From Succinivibrionaceae bacterium (GTDB lineage Bacteria > Pseudomonadota > Gammaproteobacteria > Enterobacterales > Succinivibrionaceae): 64,000 nucleotides of DNA. The notes beneath the pieces are model-generated. The model ran no database searches, was not told the origin of the DNA, and saw nothing but the letters and a program-made list of their open reading frames with translations. Shown here piece after piece: positions 9,508-17,808 of the stretch. Made by a program: the position numbers and the translations under genes. Location of the stretch: NCBI GenBank assembly GCA_019420905.1, contig JAHZGH010000009.1, forward strand, positions 62,001 to 126,000, written 5' to 3'. Every line of letters begins with the position of its first letter. Position 1 is the stretch's first letter.

Positions 9508-10167
9508 CTATAACAGCTGAAATGTATTCTTATTATAAATAATTAGGCCATCTCGCTGCATGTAGGATAGTTCTCTTGTTACGGCACTGCGATCGGCGCA
9601 TAGGTATTCGGCCAATTCCAGCCTTCCCAAAGAGATAGTAAATTGTTTGCTGTTATGTTCAATAGCCTGTTGCCGCAAGTATGCAAGAATTTTTTCTCGA
9701 AGAGTCTTTTTTGAAATCACTTCAATTTTGTGCATCAGCTGGACATTTTTATCTCCAATCAGCTGAACCATGTTTTCAATCAGCCGATGATGAAAGGTGC
9801 AACTCATCTTGCAGGAATGGATGACTTTGTGAAACGGCAAAAACAAAACTGTACAGGGAACAGCAGCTAAAAAGCTGACCTGTGCATTTAAATGACTTCC
9901 GCAGGAAAATGATTCGCCAAATAGCTCATTCTCTTTCATTGCAACAAGAAAAGTTTGATAGCCTTCGGAATCTTCCTTGACCATATGCACAGTTCCTGAC
10001 AATATAATGCCAACATTTTTAATTTCATTGCTTTCTAAAAAAATAATTTCATCTTTCTGATAGTTTTTCTGAAAACTTCCAAGACAGGTCAACATTGCCG
10101 GAAGATCTTCTGCACAAATACCTTTGAAAATCGGAAGTAAAGTTAGCTGTTTAAAATCAAGTTCCAT
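9508..10167 (-). CDS. Crp/Fnr family transcriptional regulator
   Basis: N-terminal cyclic-nucleotide-binding-type beta-roll (residues about 10-125), long dimer helix, and C-terminal winged helix (LGRLELAEYLCADRSAVTRELSYMQRDGLI, about 180-210). The Fnr cluster pattern of N-terminal cysteines is absent, so it is not a canonical Fnr oxygen sensor; the effector is unknown. Start has AGAAGGAC upstream. A perfect dyad (10211-10230) lies 44-63 bases ahead of the start and is a likely operator for this protein. Confidence 0.87.
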   Translation of the reverse strand: MELDFKQLTLLPIFKGICAEDLPAMLTCLGSFQKNYQKDEIIFLESNEIKNVGIILSGTVHMVKEDSEGYQTFLVAMKENELFGESFSCGSHLNAQVSFLAAVPCTVLFLPFHKVIHSCKMSCTFHHRLIENMVQLIGDKNVQLMHKIEVISKKTLREKILAYLRQQAIEHNSKQFTISLGRLELAEYLCADRSAVTRELSYMQRDGLIIYNKNTFQLL

Positions 10168-10210
10168 ACTGTCCTTCTTTTTTCAGCCTAAAGCTGAGTA
10201 TTTTGGATTA

Positions 10211-10230
10211 TATGTTGCAGGCGCAACATA
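10211..10230. promoter_or_regulatory. Candidate Crp/Fnr-type operator
   Basis: Perfect inverted repeat TATGTTGC-AGGC-GCAACATA: 8-bp arms, 4-base spacer, the half-site spacing used by Fnr-like dimers. Its position just upstream of the Crp/Fnr gene suggests autoregulation or control of the divergent HD-domain gene. It is not a CRP (TGTGA-N6-TCACA) or FNR (TTGAT-N4-ATCAA) consensus. Confidence 0.55.
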
Positions 10231-10573
10231 AGGCATATTGGTAATGATATATTCTAATAAGCAGATATTAAAATATTTTTAAGAAATGGCGTTTGTCAGC
10301 GTTATAAACAATGAAACGCATCTTCTATACAGTTTAATGCGCTGTGAAGAAGGTCATATAAAAAGAAGCAGGCTATCTTTTCTCATATATTCCAAGAATT
10401 ATCGGCTTAGCTTGCGTCATCATGATTACGATGATAGCCAAAACAGATTATTGACACTCTTCTTTCAGAAGACGATCTCATTGTAAGCCGCTGCCAGACT
10501 TAGCCTGATAAAAAACAGCAGAATATATACAGGCTTTTCCAAATCAATAGAGGAAAAGAAATAGGAGAACTTT
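10231..10573. other. Divergent intergenic stretch
   Basis: No supported gene between the dyad and the HD-domain gene. A 66-codon open frame at 10286-10486 has no ribosome site and no recognisable domain. The stretch should contain the promoter of the HD-domain gene. Confidence 0.4.
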
Positions 10574-11077
10574 ATGCATCAGAAAGACATAATCGATCTT
10601 TTAACGCAAGAGATGATTGGCTTCAATCAGAACGATCTTCAGCGTATTAATCATTTGATAAAGGTACATCGCTTTGCACAGATGATTGGTCATATGGAGC
10701 AGCTAGATGAACACACCCAGTTTTTAACTGAATGCGCAGCGCTAGTTCATGATATCGGGATCCGGCCGTCTGAGGAAAAATACGGAATGTGCAATGGAAA
10801 ATTACAAGAGCAGGAGGGGCCTGTATATGCTCGGGAAATGTTAAAAAAGCTTGGTTTTAAAGAAGCTGATATTGAACGTATCTGCTATTTGGTTGGTCAT
10901 CATCACACTTACACAGATATAGATGGAATTGACTATCAGATTCTCGTGGAAGCTGATTTTCTAGTAAATTTTTATGAAAATAATCAGGGAAAGACCATAA
11001 TAGAAAACAATTTACAGAATATTTTTAAAACAGAGTCAGGAAAAAAGCTGTGCAGGCTTTGTTATTTAAGTAACTAA
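10574..11077 (+). CDS. HD-domain phosphohydrolase-like protein
   Basis: Small metal-dependent phosphohydrolase fold of 167 residues. The HD ligands are visible: H32 (KVHRFAQ), H59-D60 (ALVHDIG), H109-H111 (VGHHHT) and D128 (VEADFL). The compact form resembles stand-alone HD proteins acting on nucleotides or phospho-compounds; the substrate is unknown. Start has GGAGA nine bases upstream. It is divergent from the Crp/Fnr regulator and may be its target. Confidence 0.82.
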   Translation: MHQKDIIDLLTQEMIGFNQNDLQRINHLIKVHRFAQMIGHMEQLDEHTQFLTECAALVHDIGIRPSEEKYGMCNGKLQEQEGPVYAREMLKKLGFKEADIERICYLVGHHHTYTDIDGIDYQILVEADFLVNFYENNQGKTIIENNLQNIFKTESGKKLCRLCYLSN

Positions 11078-11671
11078 GCGAATCTAGCTGACTTTCAATA
11101 CTCTGGGTTAAGAGCAGTTTGATATTTTTGACACAGCAGAATATATGAAAAATACTTTTTTGCTAGAAGAAAGCTTATGTTTTCTTTAGATGCAGTCTGT
11201 GCCAGATTTTTTGTGTCAGAAAGGCAATTATCTTTCATATATGAATGCTGTAAGGAACAATAAAAATCATCCGTCTTGGCTTTTGCTGCTCTTATTATGG
11301 AAGATAACGGCAAACAATGCAGTAGCATGCCAGATTAAGCTGCTTGCAGGAAAAGTATTCTCTTACAGAGATGACTGCCAAATATTAATAATATGTGTTT
11401 TTAATCCTGGTTTACAGTTAGCTATTTGTTATAAATCGTAAATTAATTTATTAAGCCGGCAGCTGCTGCAAGCGTAAATATCAGCGAAAAAAAGTTTGCT
11501 GCTGTAAAAGCTTTCTGAAAAATTCGTGATCTTTCCTATTGAAGCTGACAGCTGTATTGCTGTTTAGCAGCAGGGCTCTTAGGCCTTTAGGCTGGTAAGG
11601 TCGTCAAGCATGCCTATATTAGGCTAAATGCAATGTAATTCTTATTAAGCAATTTTAGGAGAAAATAAAGG
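11078..11671. other. Gene-poor stretch after the HD-domain gene
   Basis: Two mutually antisense open frames (11095-11328, -; 11190-11441, +) have no ribosome site and no family resemblance. The last 60 bases lead into the strong ribosome site of the TIGR04076 gene. I see nothing else here. Confidence 0.4.
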
Positions 11672-11944
11672 ATGAAAAAGCCTAAAATTAAAATCAGTTT
11701 AATTGATAAAAAAGGGCATAGAGGCTGTCATCATGGTCATCGAATTGGAGATACCTTTGACTTTGATACCGAAAGAGACAAGCTTTGTCCAATGGCCATG
11801 CATGTGGCTTTCCCTTACATTGATATTCTGCGGTACGGGGGAAATCCTCCCTGCAGGCCAGATGGCTCTATTGTATTCTGCTGCCCAGATGCTGATGTTA
11901 TAAATGTATTTAAAATTGAAGCTGTGGAGGAGAAAAAGGGCTGA
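11672..11944 (+). CDS. TIGR04076 family protein
   Basis: Small 90-residue cysteine-containing protein of unknown function. The arrangement LCPMAMHVAFPYIDILRYGG followed by a DGSIVFCCPDADVINVFKI strand fits the TIGR04076 family of anaerobes (conserved CPM and C-C near the C-terminus). The cysteine and histidine pattern (GCHHGH, CPM, CC) suggests metal binding, which is inference. A strong AGGAGAAAATAAAGG precedes the ATG. It is monocistronic as far as can be seen. Confidence 0.72.
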   Translation: MKKPKIKISLIDKKGHRGCHHGHRIGDTFDFDTERDKLCPMAMHVAFPYIDILRYGGNPPCRPDGSIVFCCPDADVINVFKIEAVEEKKG

Positions 11945-12450
11945 AAGAAAGCCTTACATTGAACAAGCAAAACAACAGCTTAAGAGGGCGGTGACTTGTG
12001 TATTGAGTGCAGGAGAGCATGGTGCAATTTTTATGTTTTCAATCATTGGGCAGCGGCTGTATGTTGGCTGTTATCAATAGTATGAAATATAAGCGAATAT
12101 AACAGCCTTATAGATAGAGATAGGGCGTTATCTTAATTGGCTTCTCAAAAGCTGTAATTAAGACAGTGCGCAGGACTTATAAAAGAAGTTTTAATTATCT
12201 ATATATGTCGCTGTACGTCTTATAAATCTTTTGCAGTGAGCGGAGCTTAACTCCCATGATCTTGCATATGCTTCATCTATTGTGCTGATTTTGCATAAAA
12301 AGCACATTGATGCTTTGGTAAATAGACTTCTAAGACAATATTAGAATTTAAGCATCATAAATATTAATTCATATTCTCTGCATGACTTATAACAAAAATA
12401 TAATATACAATATTTTTATAAACATACTGCTTTTTTCTTAAAGATCGCTT
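11945..12450. other. Gene-poor stretch with AraC promoter region
   Basis: A 46-codon open stretch without start (about 11943-12080, + strand; contains LSAGEHGAIFMFSIIGQRLYV) looks like a coding remnant. At 12379-12400 the leader motif GCATGACTTATAACAAAAA is followed by TATAAT, a likely promoter for the AraC gene at 12451 and a near copy of the sequence at 8975. Confidence 0.45.
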
Positions 12451-13650
12451 ATGACAGAGCTTCTAATTTCTTCATATATAAAAGATCTGATAGGAATTTT
12501 GAATGTTCCAGTCAGCCTCTACAATCAAGATCTCCGCCTGCTAAGACATTTCTATGACTTTGATGAAAAGTATGACCCTATTGCTTGCGACGAGGAGCTT
12601 TTAAAAGCTGTAAGCGCTGAGGGGCTAAATAACGGGAAAAAGCTTTATTTAAAATCAGATGGTCCTGTTGTGTTTTACGTAGTTCTTGTTAGCCTAGATA
12701 AGCAGCTGATTATTGTCGGCCCGCTTATCGATTCAAAAGAGAATCTTACTGAGCATGTAAGATTCAATGCATTGAAGCATCATGCTCAAGTGAGAGCTAT
12801 TACCCGCTGCAGCAAGATTTCTATACTTTCAGCATTATCTTTGATATATAAGGCCATATATAAAAAAGAAATAGATGTTCAGGATTTTATTGGAGATAAA
12901 AAAGGCTACAACATCAATGATGATCCTCGGCAGCAGGTTGCTAATGTACTTATAAGAAGCGTTGAGAATTCTACGCCTCATAATGATAGTTCCTATGAGT
13001 TAAAAATAAGACAAGCCATTGCAGGAGGAGACAGCAAAGCCTTAAAAAAAGCTTTAGATACTCCGTTTGTAGGACAAAGAGGCATTATTGCGAATAATCA
13101 ATTAAGATCGCAAAAAAATTTGGCTATCGTGGATATTACCATTGCTTCTAGAGCTGCTATTGATGCGGGGATTAGTGCTGAGCTTGGATATGTGATTTCA
13201 GACGGCTATATTCTGCAAGTTGAAGAAGCTAAGACTTCTCAGGAAGCTGAAGATCTTTACAGACAATGCGCTTTTGAATTCTGTTCCTTAGTTCAGCAGT
13301 CAAATAGTTCTTTTAATACCGATAATAAGACAGTAAAGGCTGTTACTGATTTTATCAATCAGCATTTTTACCAAAAGATCTATATAAAAGATATTGCTGC
13401 TGTTTTAAATTTGTCCTGTGAATATATTGAAAGGCTGTTTAAAAAGCATACTGGACTGACTATTGGACAGTATTTGTTAAATGTAAGGCTTAATCAGGCT
13501 AAAATTTTACTAAATGGCTCTGACAGAGCAATTTTTGAGATTGCTTCCTTAACAGGATTTAATTCTCAGAGTTATTTTGTAAAAACCTTTAAGGATAAAT
13601 ACAAAATAACTCCGAAGGCTTACAGATCTAAAATTGAAAAAGCTCATTAA
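12451..13650 (+). CDS. AraC family transcriptional regulator
   Basis: Cytoplasmic activator of 399 residues: an N-terminal sensor-like region (1-170), a conserved middle part (YELKIRQAIAGGDSKAL...FVGQRGIIANNQLRSQKNLAIVDITIASRAAI) seen in a clostridial-type AraC subfamily, and two helix-turn-helices at about 290-395 (DIAAVLNLSCEYIERLFKKHTG; EIASLTGFNSQSYFVKTFKDKY). Target unknown. Its stop overlaps the mntP stop in the shared palindrome TTAA, so the two genes are convergent with no room for a terminator. Confidence 0.85.
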   Translation: MTELLISSYIKDLIGILNVPVSLYNQDLRLLRHFYDFDEKYDPIACDEELLKAVSAEGLNNGKKLYLKSDGPVVFYVVLVSLDKQLIIVGPLIDSKENLTEHVRFNALKHHAQVRAITRCSKISILSALSLIYKAIYKKEIDVQDFIGDKKGYNINDDPRQQVANVLIRSVENSTPHNDSSYELKIRQAIAGGDSKALKKALDTPFVGQRGIIANNQLRSQKNLAIVDITIASRAAIDAGISAELGYVISDGYILQVEEAKTSQEAEDLYRQCAFEFCSLVQQSNSSFNTDNKTVKAVTDFINQHFYQKIYIKDIAAVLNLSCEYIERLFKKHTGLTIGQYLLNVRLNQAKILLNGSDRAIFEIASLTGFNSQSYFVKTFKDKYKITPKAYRSKIEKAH

Positions 13651-14216
13651 AAAACGCCGTGTTCAATTAAAACCTGAATACCTATATATAAAAGAACCAA
13701 TGCTCCGCCGCAATTCATATAACGGCTTAATTTTTCAAATTTAGCTGCCAGATATCCGCCTAAAAATACTCCAGAAAAAGACATTAAGAAGCAAACAATG
13801 CCTATGATGCTGGATATATAAAAGATACGTTTATCCAATACAGTTAAAGAAAGACCAACTGCTAAGGCATCAATAGAGGTTGCAATTCCCAAGCTTAATA
13901 GCCAGAAAATACTATCTTTTGCAGATTGTTCCTCTTCTTTAGAAAAAGCTTCTTTTATCATATTGAAAGAAACTACTGCAAGTAATAGGAATGAAACCCA
14001 GTGATCGTAATTTGCTATATAATTTAAAAGCTTTTCTCCTCCTGTAAAGCCGATAAGAGGCATGATAAACTGAAATAAGCCGAAAGTTACCGCATATTTA
14101 AAAGCAACAATCATGCGGCATTTCGGAGATTTGCAAAAACTGCCTGATACAGCAGAACAGGCAAAAGCATCTACGCCTAAAGCTATAGCAACAATTAAAA
14201 TTTCAAAAAAGCTCAT
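13647..14216 (-). CDS. mntP: Manganese efflux pump MntP
   Basis: Inner membrane Mn2+ exporter, 189 residues with six hydrophobic segments in two repeats. Each repeat carries the conserved acidic motif: IALGVDAFACSA (residues 11-22) and GIATSIDALAVGLSL. Length is as in E. coli MntP. A TATAAT and a 14-bp palindrome lie immediately upstream; I do not see a yybP-ykoY manganese riboswitch in the short leader. Confidence 0.9.
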   Translation of the reverse strand: MSFFEILIVAIALGVDAFACSAVSGSFCKSPKCRMIVAFKYAVTFGLFQFIMPLIGFTGGEKLLNYIANYDHWVSFLLLAVVSFNMIKEAFSKEEEQSAKDSIFWLLSLGIATSIDALAVGLSLTVLDKRIFYISSIIGIVCFLMSFSGVFLGGYLAAKFEKLSRYMNCGGALVLLYIGIQVLIEHGVF

Positions 14217-14224
14217 ACTCGATT

Positions 14225-14238
14225 CCTTTAATTAAAGG
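14225..14238. promoter_or_regulatory. Palindrome over the mntP leader
   Basis: Perfect 14-bp palindrome CCTTTAATTAAAGG, 9 bases ahead of the mntP ATG. On the mntP strand a TATAAT (14247-14252) lies just upstream, so the palindrome would sit at the very start of the transcript. A half copy (CCTTTAATT) recurs at 14252-14260. It is a candidate repressor site. Confidence 0.4.
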
Positions 14239-14490
14239 CTCGCTGATTATACCTTTAATTCATTAAATATGAACAAATCAGAATTTTGTTTTTTTAATTG
14301 TTAAGGAAAGGCTTTATTTCATGGCAGCTATCTGCAGGATTTATATGCTTGGTAAGACAGCGTAACTTTTAATTTTATGTTCTGTATACGCAATACATTG
14401 ATATCAGCATAATATATGCTTGTTATAAAAAGCTAAGAATTATTACAGAAACTATAAAAAAGAGGAGAGATATAAAATAAGAAAGCTTAA

Positions 14491-14566
14491 TGGAGCGGGA
14501 AACGAGGTTCGAACTCGCGACCCTAACCATGGCAAGGTTATGCTCTACCAACTGAGCTATTCCCGC
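14491..14566 (-). tRNA. tRNA-Gly(GCC)
   Basis: 76-nt cloverleaf with encoded CCA and anticodon GCC. It is a single-gene unit, with its promoter at 14586-14613. First of four near-identical tRNA-Gly genes in the window. Confidence 0.96.
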
Positions 14567-14585
14567 ACTGCATTAAGTGAGGACA

Positions 14586-14613
14586 ATTATAGATGAATTT
14601 TTGATTTTGTCAA
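14586..14613 (-). promoter_or_regulatory. tRNA-Gly promoter
   Basis: TTGACA, 16-base spacer, TATAAT, directly upstream of tRNA-Gly. All four tRNA-Gly genes here share these two perfect hexamers and this spacing. Confidence 0.85.
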
Positions 14614-14894
14614 GAATATTTTTATATAAAAATCATTTGCAATTTTATTCATCAATGATGAATTAATTTTTATCGGCTGAATCACTTATTAAAATAAAAG
14701 TTATATTCTGCGTTATTGACTTAACTTATATTTAGAATCTGCCGGCTATTCATCAAGAGCAGAAGATAGCTTAAGAAGCCTGTTAAACAAGATATTCTGT
14801 TGAAAAGAAGATATAGAAAGATAAGATGTATTTAAGCATATATGAATGGAACTGTGAAATCTATAAATAAAAGCCTTATCTATTTTAAGCAGTA
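14614..14894. other. Gene-poor stretch upstream of the first tRNA-Gly promoter
   Basis: AT-rich, with no gene or RNA recognised between the promoter and the end of the hypothetical gene at 14895. Confidence 0.4.
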
Positions 14895-15299
14895 TTAAGC
14901 AAATAATTCCTTTACTTCATCCCATGAGCTGAAATTTTTTTTGTCAAAGGGCAGAGAGGTCTTAAGATTTAAAATCTGAATATGATCCTTAAAGAAGATA
15001 AACATCAAGCTTATATCTTTTGTATCATATTCATATAACGCTATATTAAATACGCAGCCTTCGGATGTATTTTTTTCTGTTAATTTCATACAGAGATTGT
15101 CAATGTCAAAAATTTTATTCTTACCGCGTTTTCCTAATTGTGATAATTTGTCTAAATAGTCTTTATAGATTTGTGATTTTTTCTCTTCCGTGTATTCGTT
15201 ATCCCATAGTCCAGTTGCAAAAAGCTCAAAGCTTAATTCGTTTAAATTGTTAGTAAGATATTGTTCAATAAACTCACGAGCACACCTAAATTTTTTCAT
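14895..15299 (-). CDS. Hypothetical protein, 134 aa
   Basis: I do not recognise a family. The chain is soluble, lysine- and aromatic-rich, with no signal peptide or membrane segment: an N-terminal helical half (REFIEQYLTNNLNELSFELFATGLWDNEYTEEKK) and a C-terminal beta-rich half (VFNIALYEYDTKDISLMFIFF). The start has GAGG eight bases upstream, which supports a real gene. It sits alone between the first tRNA-Gly and the first tRNA cassette, a typical place for acquired cargo. Confidence 0.6.
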   Translation of the reverse strand: MKKFRCAREFIEQYLTNNLNELSFELFATGLWDNEYTEEKKSQIYKDYLDKLSQLGKRGKNKIFDIDNLCMKLTEKNTSEGCVFNIALYEYDTKDISLMFIFFKDHIQILNLKTSLPFDKKNFSSWDEVKELFA

Positions 15300-15520
15300 T
15301 TTTTTACCTCAAAGTATTTTATATTAAATATTATATATAATATTTATGTCTATATCAAATATATTTATTAAATTATAAAAATAAATATAATGATATATTA
15401 AATATCATATATATAATATATTTTTGTAAAAATTAAATATTTTGATCAGATATAGGAAATTTCGAAAATTTTAGGAAATTAAAAAGATTTTTAATAAGGG
15501 AGAACGGGGAGAAGAGAAAT

Positions 15521-15541
15521 AAAAAAAGCCCTTGCGGGCTC
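15521..15541 (-). terminator. tRNA operon terminator, copy 1
   Basis: On the tRNA strand: AGCCC-GCAA-GGGCT followed by seven T. A canonical rho-independent terminator 22 bases after the last tRNA-Leu. Confidence 0.92.
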
Positions 15542-15562
15542 ATTTTATTGCTACATCCAAAG

Positions 15563-15652
15563 TGGTGCCCGGGGTCGGAGTCGAACCGACACGGACGGAT
15601 AAGGTCCGAGGGATTTTAAGTCCCTTGTGTCTACCTATTTCACCACCCGGGC
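15563..15652 (-). tRNA. tRNA-Leu(TAA), copy 1a
   Basis: 90-nt class II tRNA with long variable arm, anticodon TAA and encoded CCA. It differs from its neighbour at 15693 by a G-C versus A-T type pair in the T-stem and one D-loop base. Confidence 0.95.
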
Positions 15653-15692
15653 GATAATATAAACTATCTTTCGGATGTAATAAATTTTAAAG

Positions 15693-15782
15693 TGGTGCCC
15701 GGGGCCGGAGTCGAACCGGCACGGACGGATAAGGTCCGAGGGATTTTAAGTCCCTTGTGTCTACCAATTTCACCACCCGGGC
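15693..15782 (-). tRNA. tRNA-Leu(TAA), copy 1b
   Basis: 90-nt class II tRNA, anticodon TAA, CCA encoded. Its T-stem change relative to copy 1a is compensated on both arms, so both copies should be functional. Confidence 0.95.
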
Positions 15783-15783
15783 T

Positions 15784-15857
15784 TGGAGGCGCGTTTCAGA
15801 GTCGAACTGAACTATACGAATTTGCAATCCGCTGTATAACCGCTTTACTAACGCGCC
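15784..15857 (-). tRNA. tRNA-Cys(GCA), copy 1
   Basis: 74-nt cloverleaf, anticodon GCA, CCA encoded, one base from tRNA-Leu. The order Gly-Cys-Leu matches E. coli glyW-cysT-leuZ. Confidence 0.95.
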
Positions 15858-15870
15858 AACACTTTCTTAA

Positions 15871-15946
15871 TGGAGCGGGAAACGAGGTTCGAACTCGCGA
15901 CCCTAACCATGGCAAGGTTATGCTCTACCAACTGAGCTATTCCCGC
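15871..15946 (-). tRNA. tRNA-Gly(GCC), copy 2
   Basis: First gene of the cassette transcript, 76 nt, anticodon GCC, CCA encoded. Promoter at 15966-15993. Confidence 0.96.
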
Positions 15947-15965
15947 ATCGCATCAAGTGGTTGTC

Positions 15966-15993
15966 ATTATATATAATTCTTTTGTGTTGTCAA
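15966..15993 (-). promoter_or_regulatory. tRNA cassette promoter, copy 1
   Basis: TTGACA, 16 bases, TATAAT; it drives Gly-Cys-Leu-Leu. Confidence 0.87.
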
Positions 15994-15998
15994 GGAAA

Positions 15999-16249
15999 TT
16001 TTTAACAAAGTTAAGCAGTTATTTTTAATAAATGGATTTTACGGCTTTATATAAAATCAGCTTTTGCGGGCTTGATAAGCAAAAAATAGAATTAAAACCG
16101 TATATAACGGCTGAAGGTCTAAATAACACAGCAGCAGGCATCAGGCGCAATATTGACGATAATTGAATGATGCAGCAGCGTAAACAATGTATTTTTCAGA
16201 TTGAAATTTATCTTTTATGCAAAAACATAAAAGATAAATATTTTAAAGC
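15999..16249. other. Spacer between cassette 1 and the exported protein gene
   Basis: Contains a 44-codon open frame (16032-16166, +) with coding-like composition but no ribosome site, possibly a remnant, and the hairpin at 16207-16238. No recognised gene. Confidence 0.4.
16207..16238 (-). terminator. Terminator-like hairpin
   Basis: Perfect 13-bp stem TTTATCTTTTATG with its complement and a 6-base loop, 12 bases after the stop of the exported protein gene. The T-tail is short. Confidence 0.55.
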
Positions 16250-16828
16250 CTAGATACGATCATTTAGCAGAGCTGCATATAGGCTGGCACTTGAAAGATC
16301 GATGGAGTCCTGCATTTCATCGTAGCTGAAAATTGATTTGTTATATTGCATAATAATATTGTCGGTACCTGTTGAAATGTAGTCACCGTCTTCTGTAGTT
16401 TCAATGCTGATTTCATAATTTTGATATTTGGCTAAAATTACCTTGCCTGTACTGGTACTGCCTTCTATCTCCCAGATAATATCTTGAGGTTCAAGTTTTA
16501 TAACGTCTAAATTTTTGGATTTCAGATAATTTTTAAGGAGCTCAGTATTTCCAAGCTTTAGAGCGGTAATAGCACGAACAGCCTCTTTATTATTAGAAAA
16601 CATTGCGTCTGCAAAAAGCTTCTGTATATTTGGAAAGTCATTATTATCATAAAAATAAATAGCTTCAATCATTGATATGGAAATATCTTCAACAGTTCCG
16701 ATTTCATTAAAGGCTATGCTTTTAGTTGATTCAATATAAGAATCGTCATCGGAATATATAGAATCAAAAATTGATGCTTGCGCATATAGAGGCAAAAAGA
16801 ACAAAATAATTTTAAAAAATATGTGCAT
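16250..16828 (-). CDS. Exported hypothetical protein, 192 aa
   Basis: Family not recognised. The N-terminus (HIFFKIILFFLPLYAQA) is a signal peptide with likely cleavage after AQA, so the mature protein should be periplasmic or secreted. The mature part is acidic; the stretch DNNDFPNIQKLFADAMFSNNKEAVRAITALKLGN looks like short helical repeats, and the C-terminal half is beta-rich. The start has AGGAGA upstream. It lies between tRNA genes, which suggests acquired cargo. Confidence 0.62.
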   Translation of the reverse strand: MHIFFKIILFFLPLYAQASIFDSIYSDDDSYIESTKSIAFNEIGTVEDISISMIEAIYFYDNNDFPNIQKLFADAMFSNNKEAVRAITALKLGNTELLKNYLKSKNLDVIKLEPQDIIWEIEGSTSTGKVILAKYQNYEISIETTEDGDYISTGTDNIIMQYNKSIFSYDEMQDSIDLSSASLYAALLNDRI

Positions 16829-17229
16829 AGGAATCTCCTAAAATAAAAAGGCATTTGTGAAGATTTTATAAAGTTATATGTAAGTTAATCGATTTGTTTG
16901 ATGAATATATTTTTAATATTAGGATTAAAAATAATCATGGTGCTTATAAAATACCATGATATAAAATATTATTTTGTGAGTTTTGCCGTTTTTATTATTA
17001 ATAAATATAATTTTTATAAAAATAGCTTAATGCTTTATTAAAGCGTTTTTATGCGGATGCAGTATAAATTCGGTAATTAAAGGATCTTATTAAAAAGAAT
17101 CTTTGTAAGGATAATCAAGGCTCGGTAATGTAAAAATATAAAAGTTCTTTTTAATATATGATGTTATATATGTAAGACTAGAAATACTAAAGAAAAGCCT
17201 AAGAAGATATGAAAATATATTGAAGCTAA
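16829..17229. other. Spacer upstream of the exported protein gene
   Basis: AT-rich. A hairpin on the minus strand (16934-16960) is followed by a T-rich tail and may end the transcript of the third tRNA-Gly. A 66-codon open frame running into the tRNA antisense sequence was rejected. Confidence 0.4.
16934..16960 (-). terminator. Terminator-like hairpin
   Basis: ATCATGGT / ACCATGAT arms with an 11-base loop, followed on the minus strand by TATTTTTAATCC. About 270 bases downstream of tRNA-Gly copy 3. Confidence 0.45.
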
Positions 17230-17305
17230 TGGAGCGGGAAACGAGGTTCGAACTCGCGACCCTAACCATGGCAAGGTTATGCTCTACCAACTGAGCTATT
17301 CCCGC
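17230..17305 (-). tRNA. tRNA-Gly(GCC), copy 3
   Basis: 76 nt, anticodon GCC, CCA encoded, single-gene unit with its own promoter at 17325-17352. Confidence 0.96.
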
Positions 17306-17324
17306 ATCCCATCAGGCAGAAAGC

Positions 17325-17352
17325 ATTATATATAATTGTTTTTTATTGTCAA
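17325..17352 (-). promoter_or_regulatory. tRNA-Gly promoter
   Basis: TTGACA, 16 bases, TATAAT, in the same position relative to the tRNA as in the other three units. Confidence 0.85.
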
Positions 17353-17808
17353 CAAAAAGTTAATAAGACTAAATGCTTATTTATTATAGACGGGATTTTT
17401 TATTAAAAATTATAGTTTATGTGCTGCAAGAAAATGTATTCTATATACTGCAATAGCATAAATTATTATCTTAAGACTTAAGAGTCAAATTTTATTTAAT
17501 GAAGCTGCATTGTAATTTATTCATAGACGTATTTGCGGTCATGGCAGAAAGCCTTTATACAGCTTCTGAATATGATGATTCTGCTAAGCGAGGAATATCC
17601 TTTAGTACCGTCAGGCATATTGCAGTTGCGATTATTCATGCAGCTTTCATTAGACAGCCAGTATAAATCAGATATAAAACTAATTGAGCCGAATAATTTT
17701 TAATAAACATAAATTTGGCTAACAACATACTAAAATTCAAAGATAATTATTGATTTAAGCATTTAATTAGAGAAGTTAAATTTAACAAGCAATAATGGCG
17801 GGAATCAT
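17353..17808. other. Spacer with an unassigned 55-codon open frame
   Basis: An open frame at 17499-17666 (+) encodes 55 residues, including EYDDSAKRGISFSTVRHIAVA. It has no ribosome site and no recognised family; it could be a small gene or a remnant. Otherwise AT-rich. Confidence 0.35.

Larger units (their letters stand above)
15507..15998 (-). repeat. Exact 492-bp direct repeat, copy 1 (tRNA cassette)
   Basis: Contains terminator, two tRNA-Leu, tRNA-Cys, tRNA-Gly and promoter. By eye it is identical base for base to 18257-18748, offset 2750. Identity ends sharply at both borders. Confidence 0.9.

Noticed and set aside
15692..15976. 94-codon open frame, repeated identically at 18442-18726
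   Set aside because: It runs antisense through tRNA-Leu, tRNA-Cys and tRNA-Gly; the reading is a by-product of tRNA sequence.
17090..17290. 66-codon open frame on the minus strand
   Set aside because: It begins inside tRNA-Gly copy 3 and has no ribosome site or domain.
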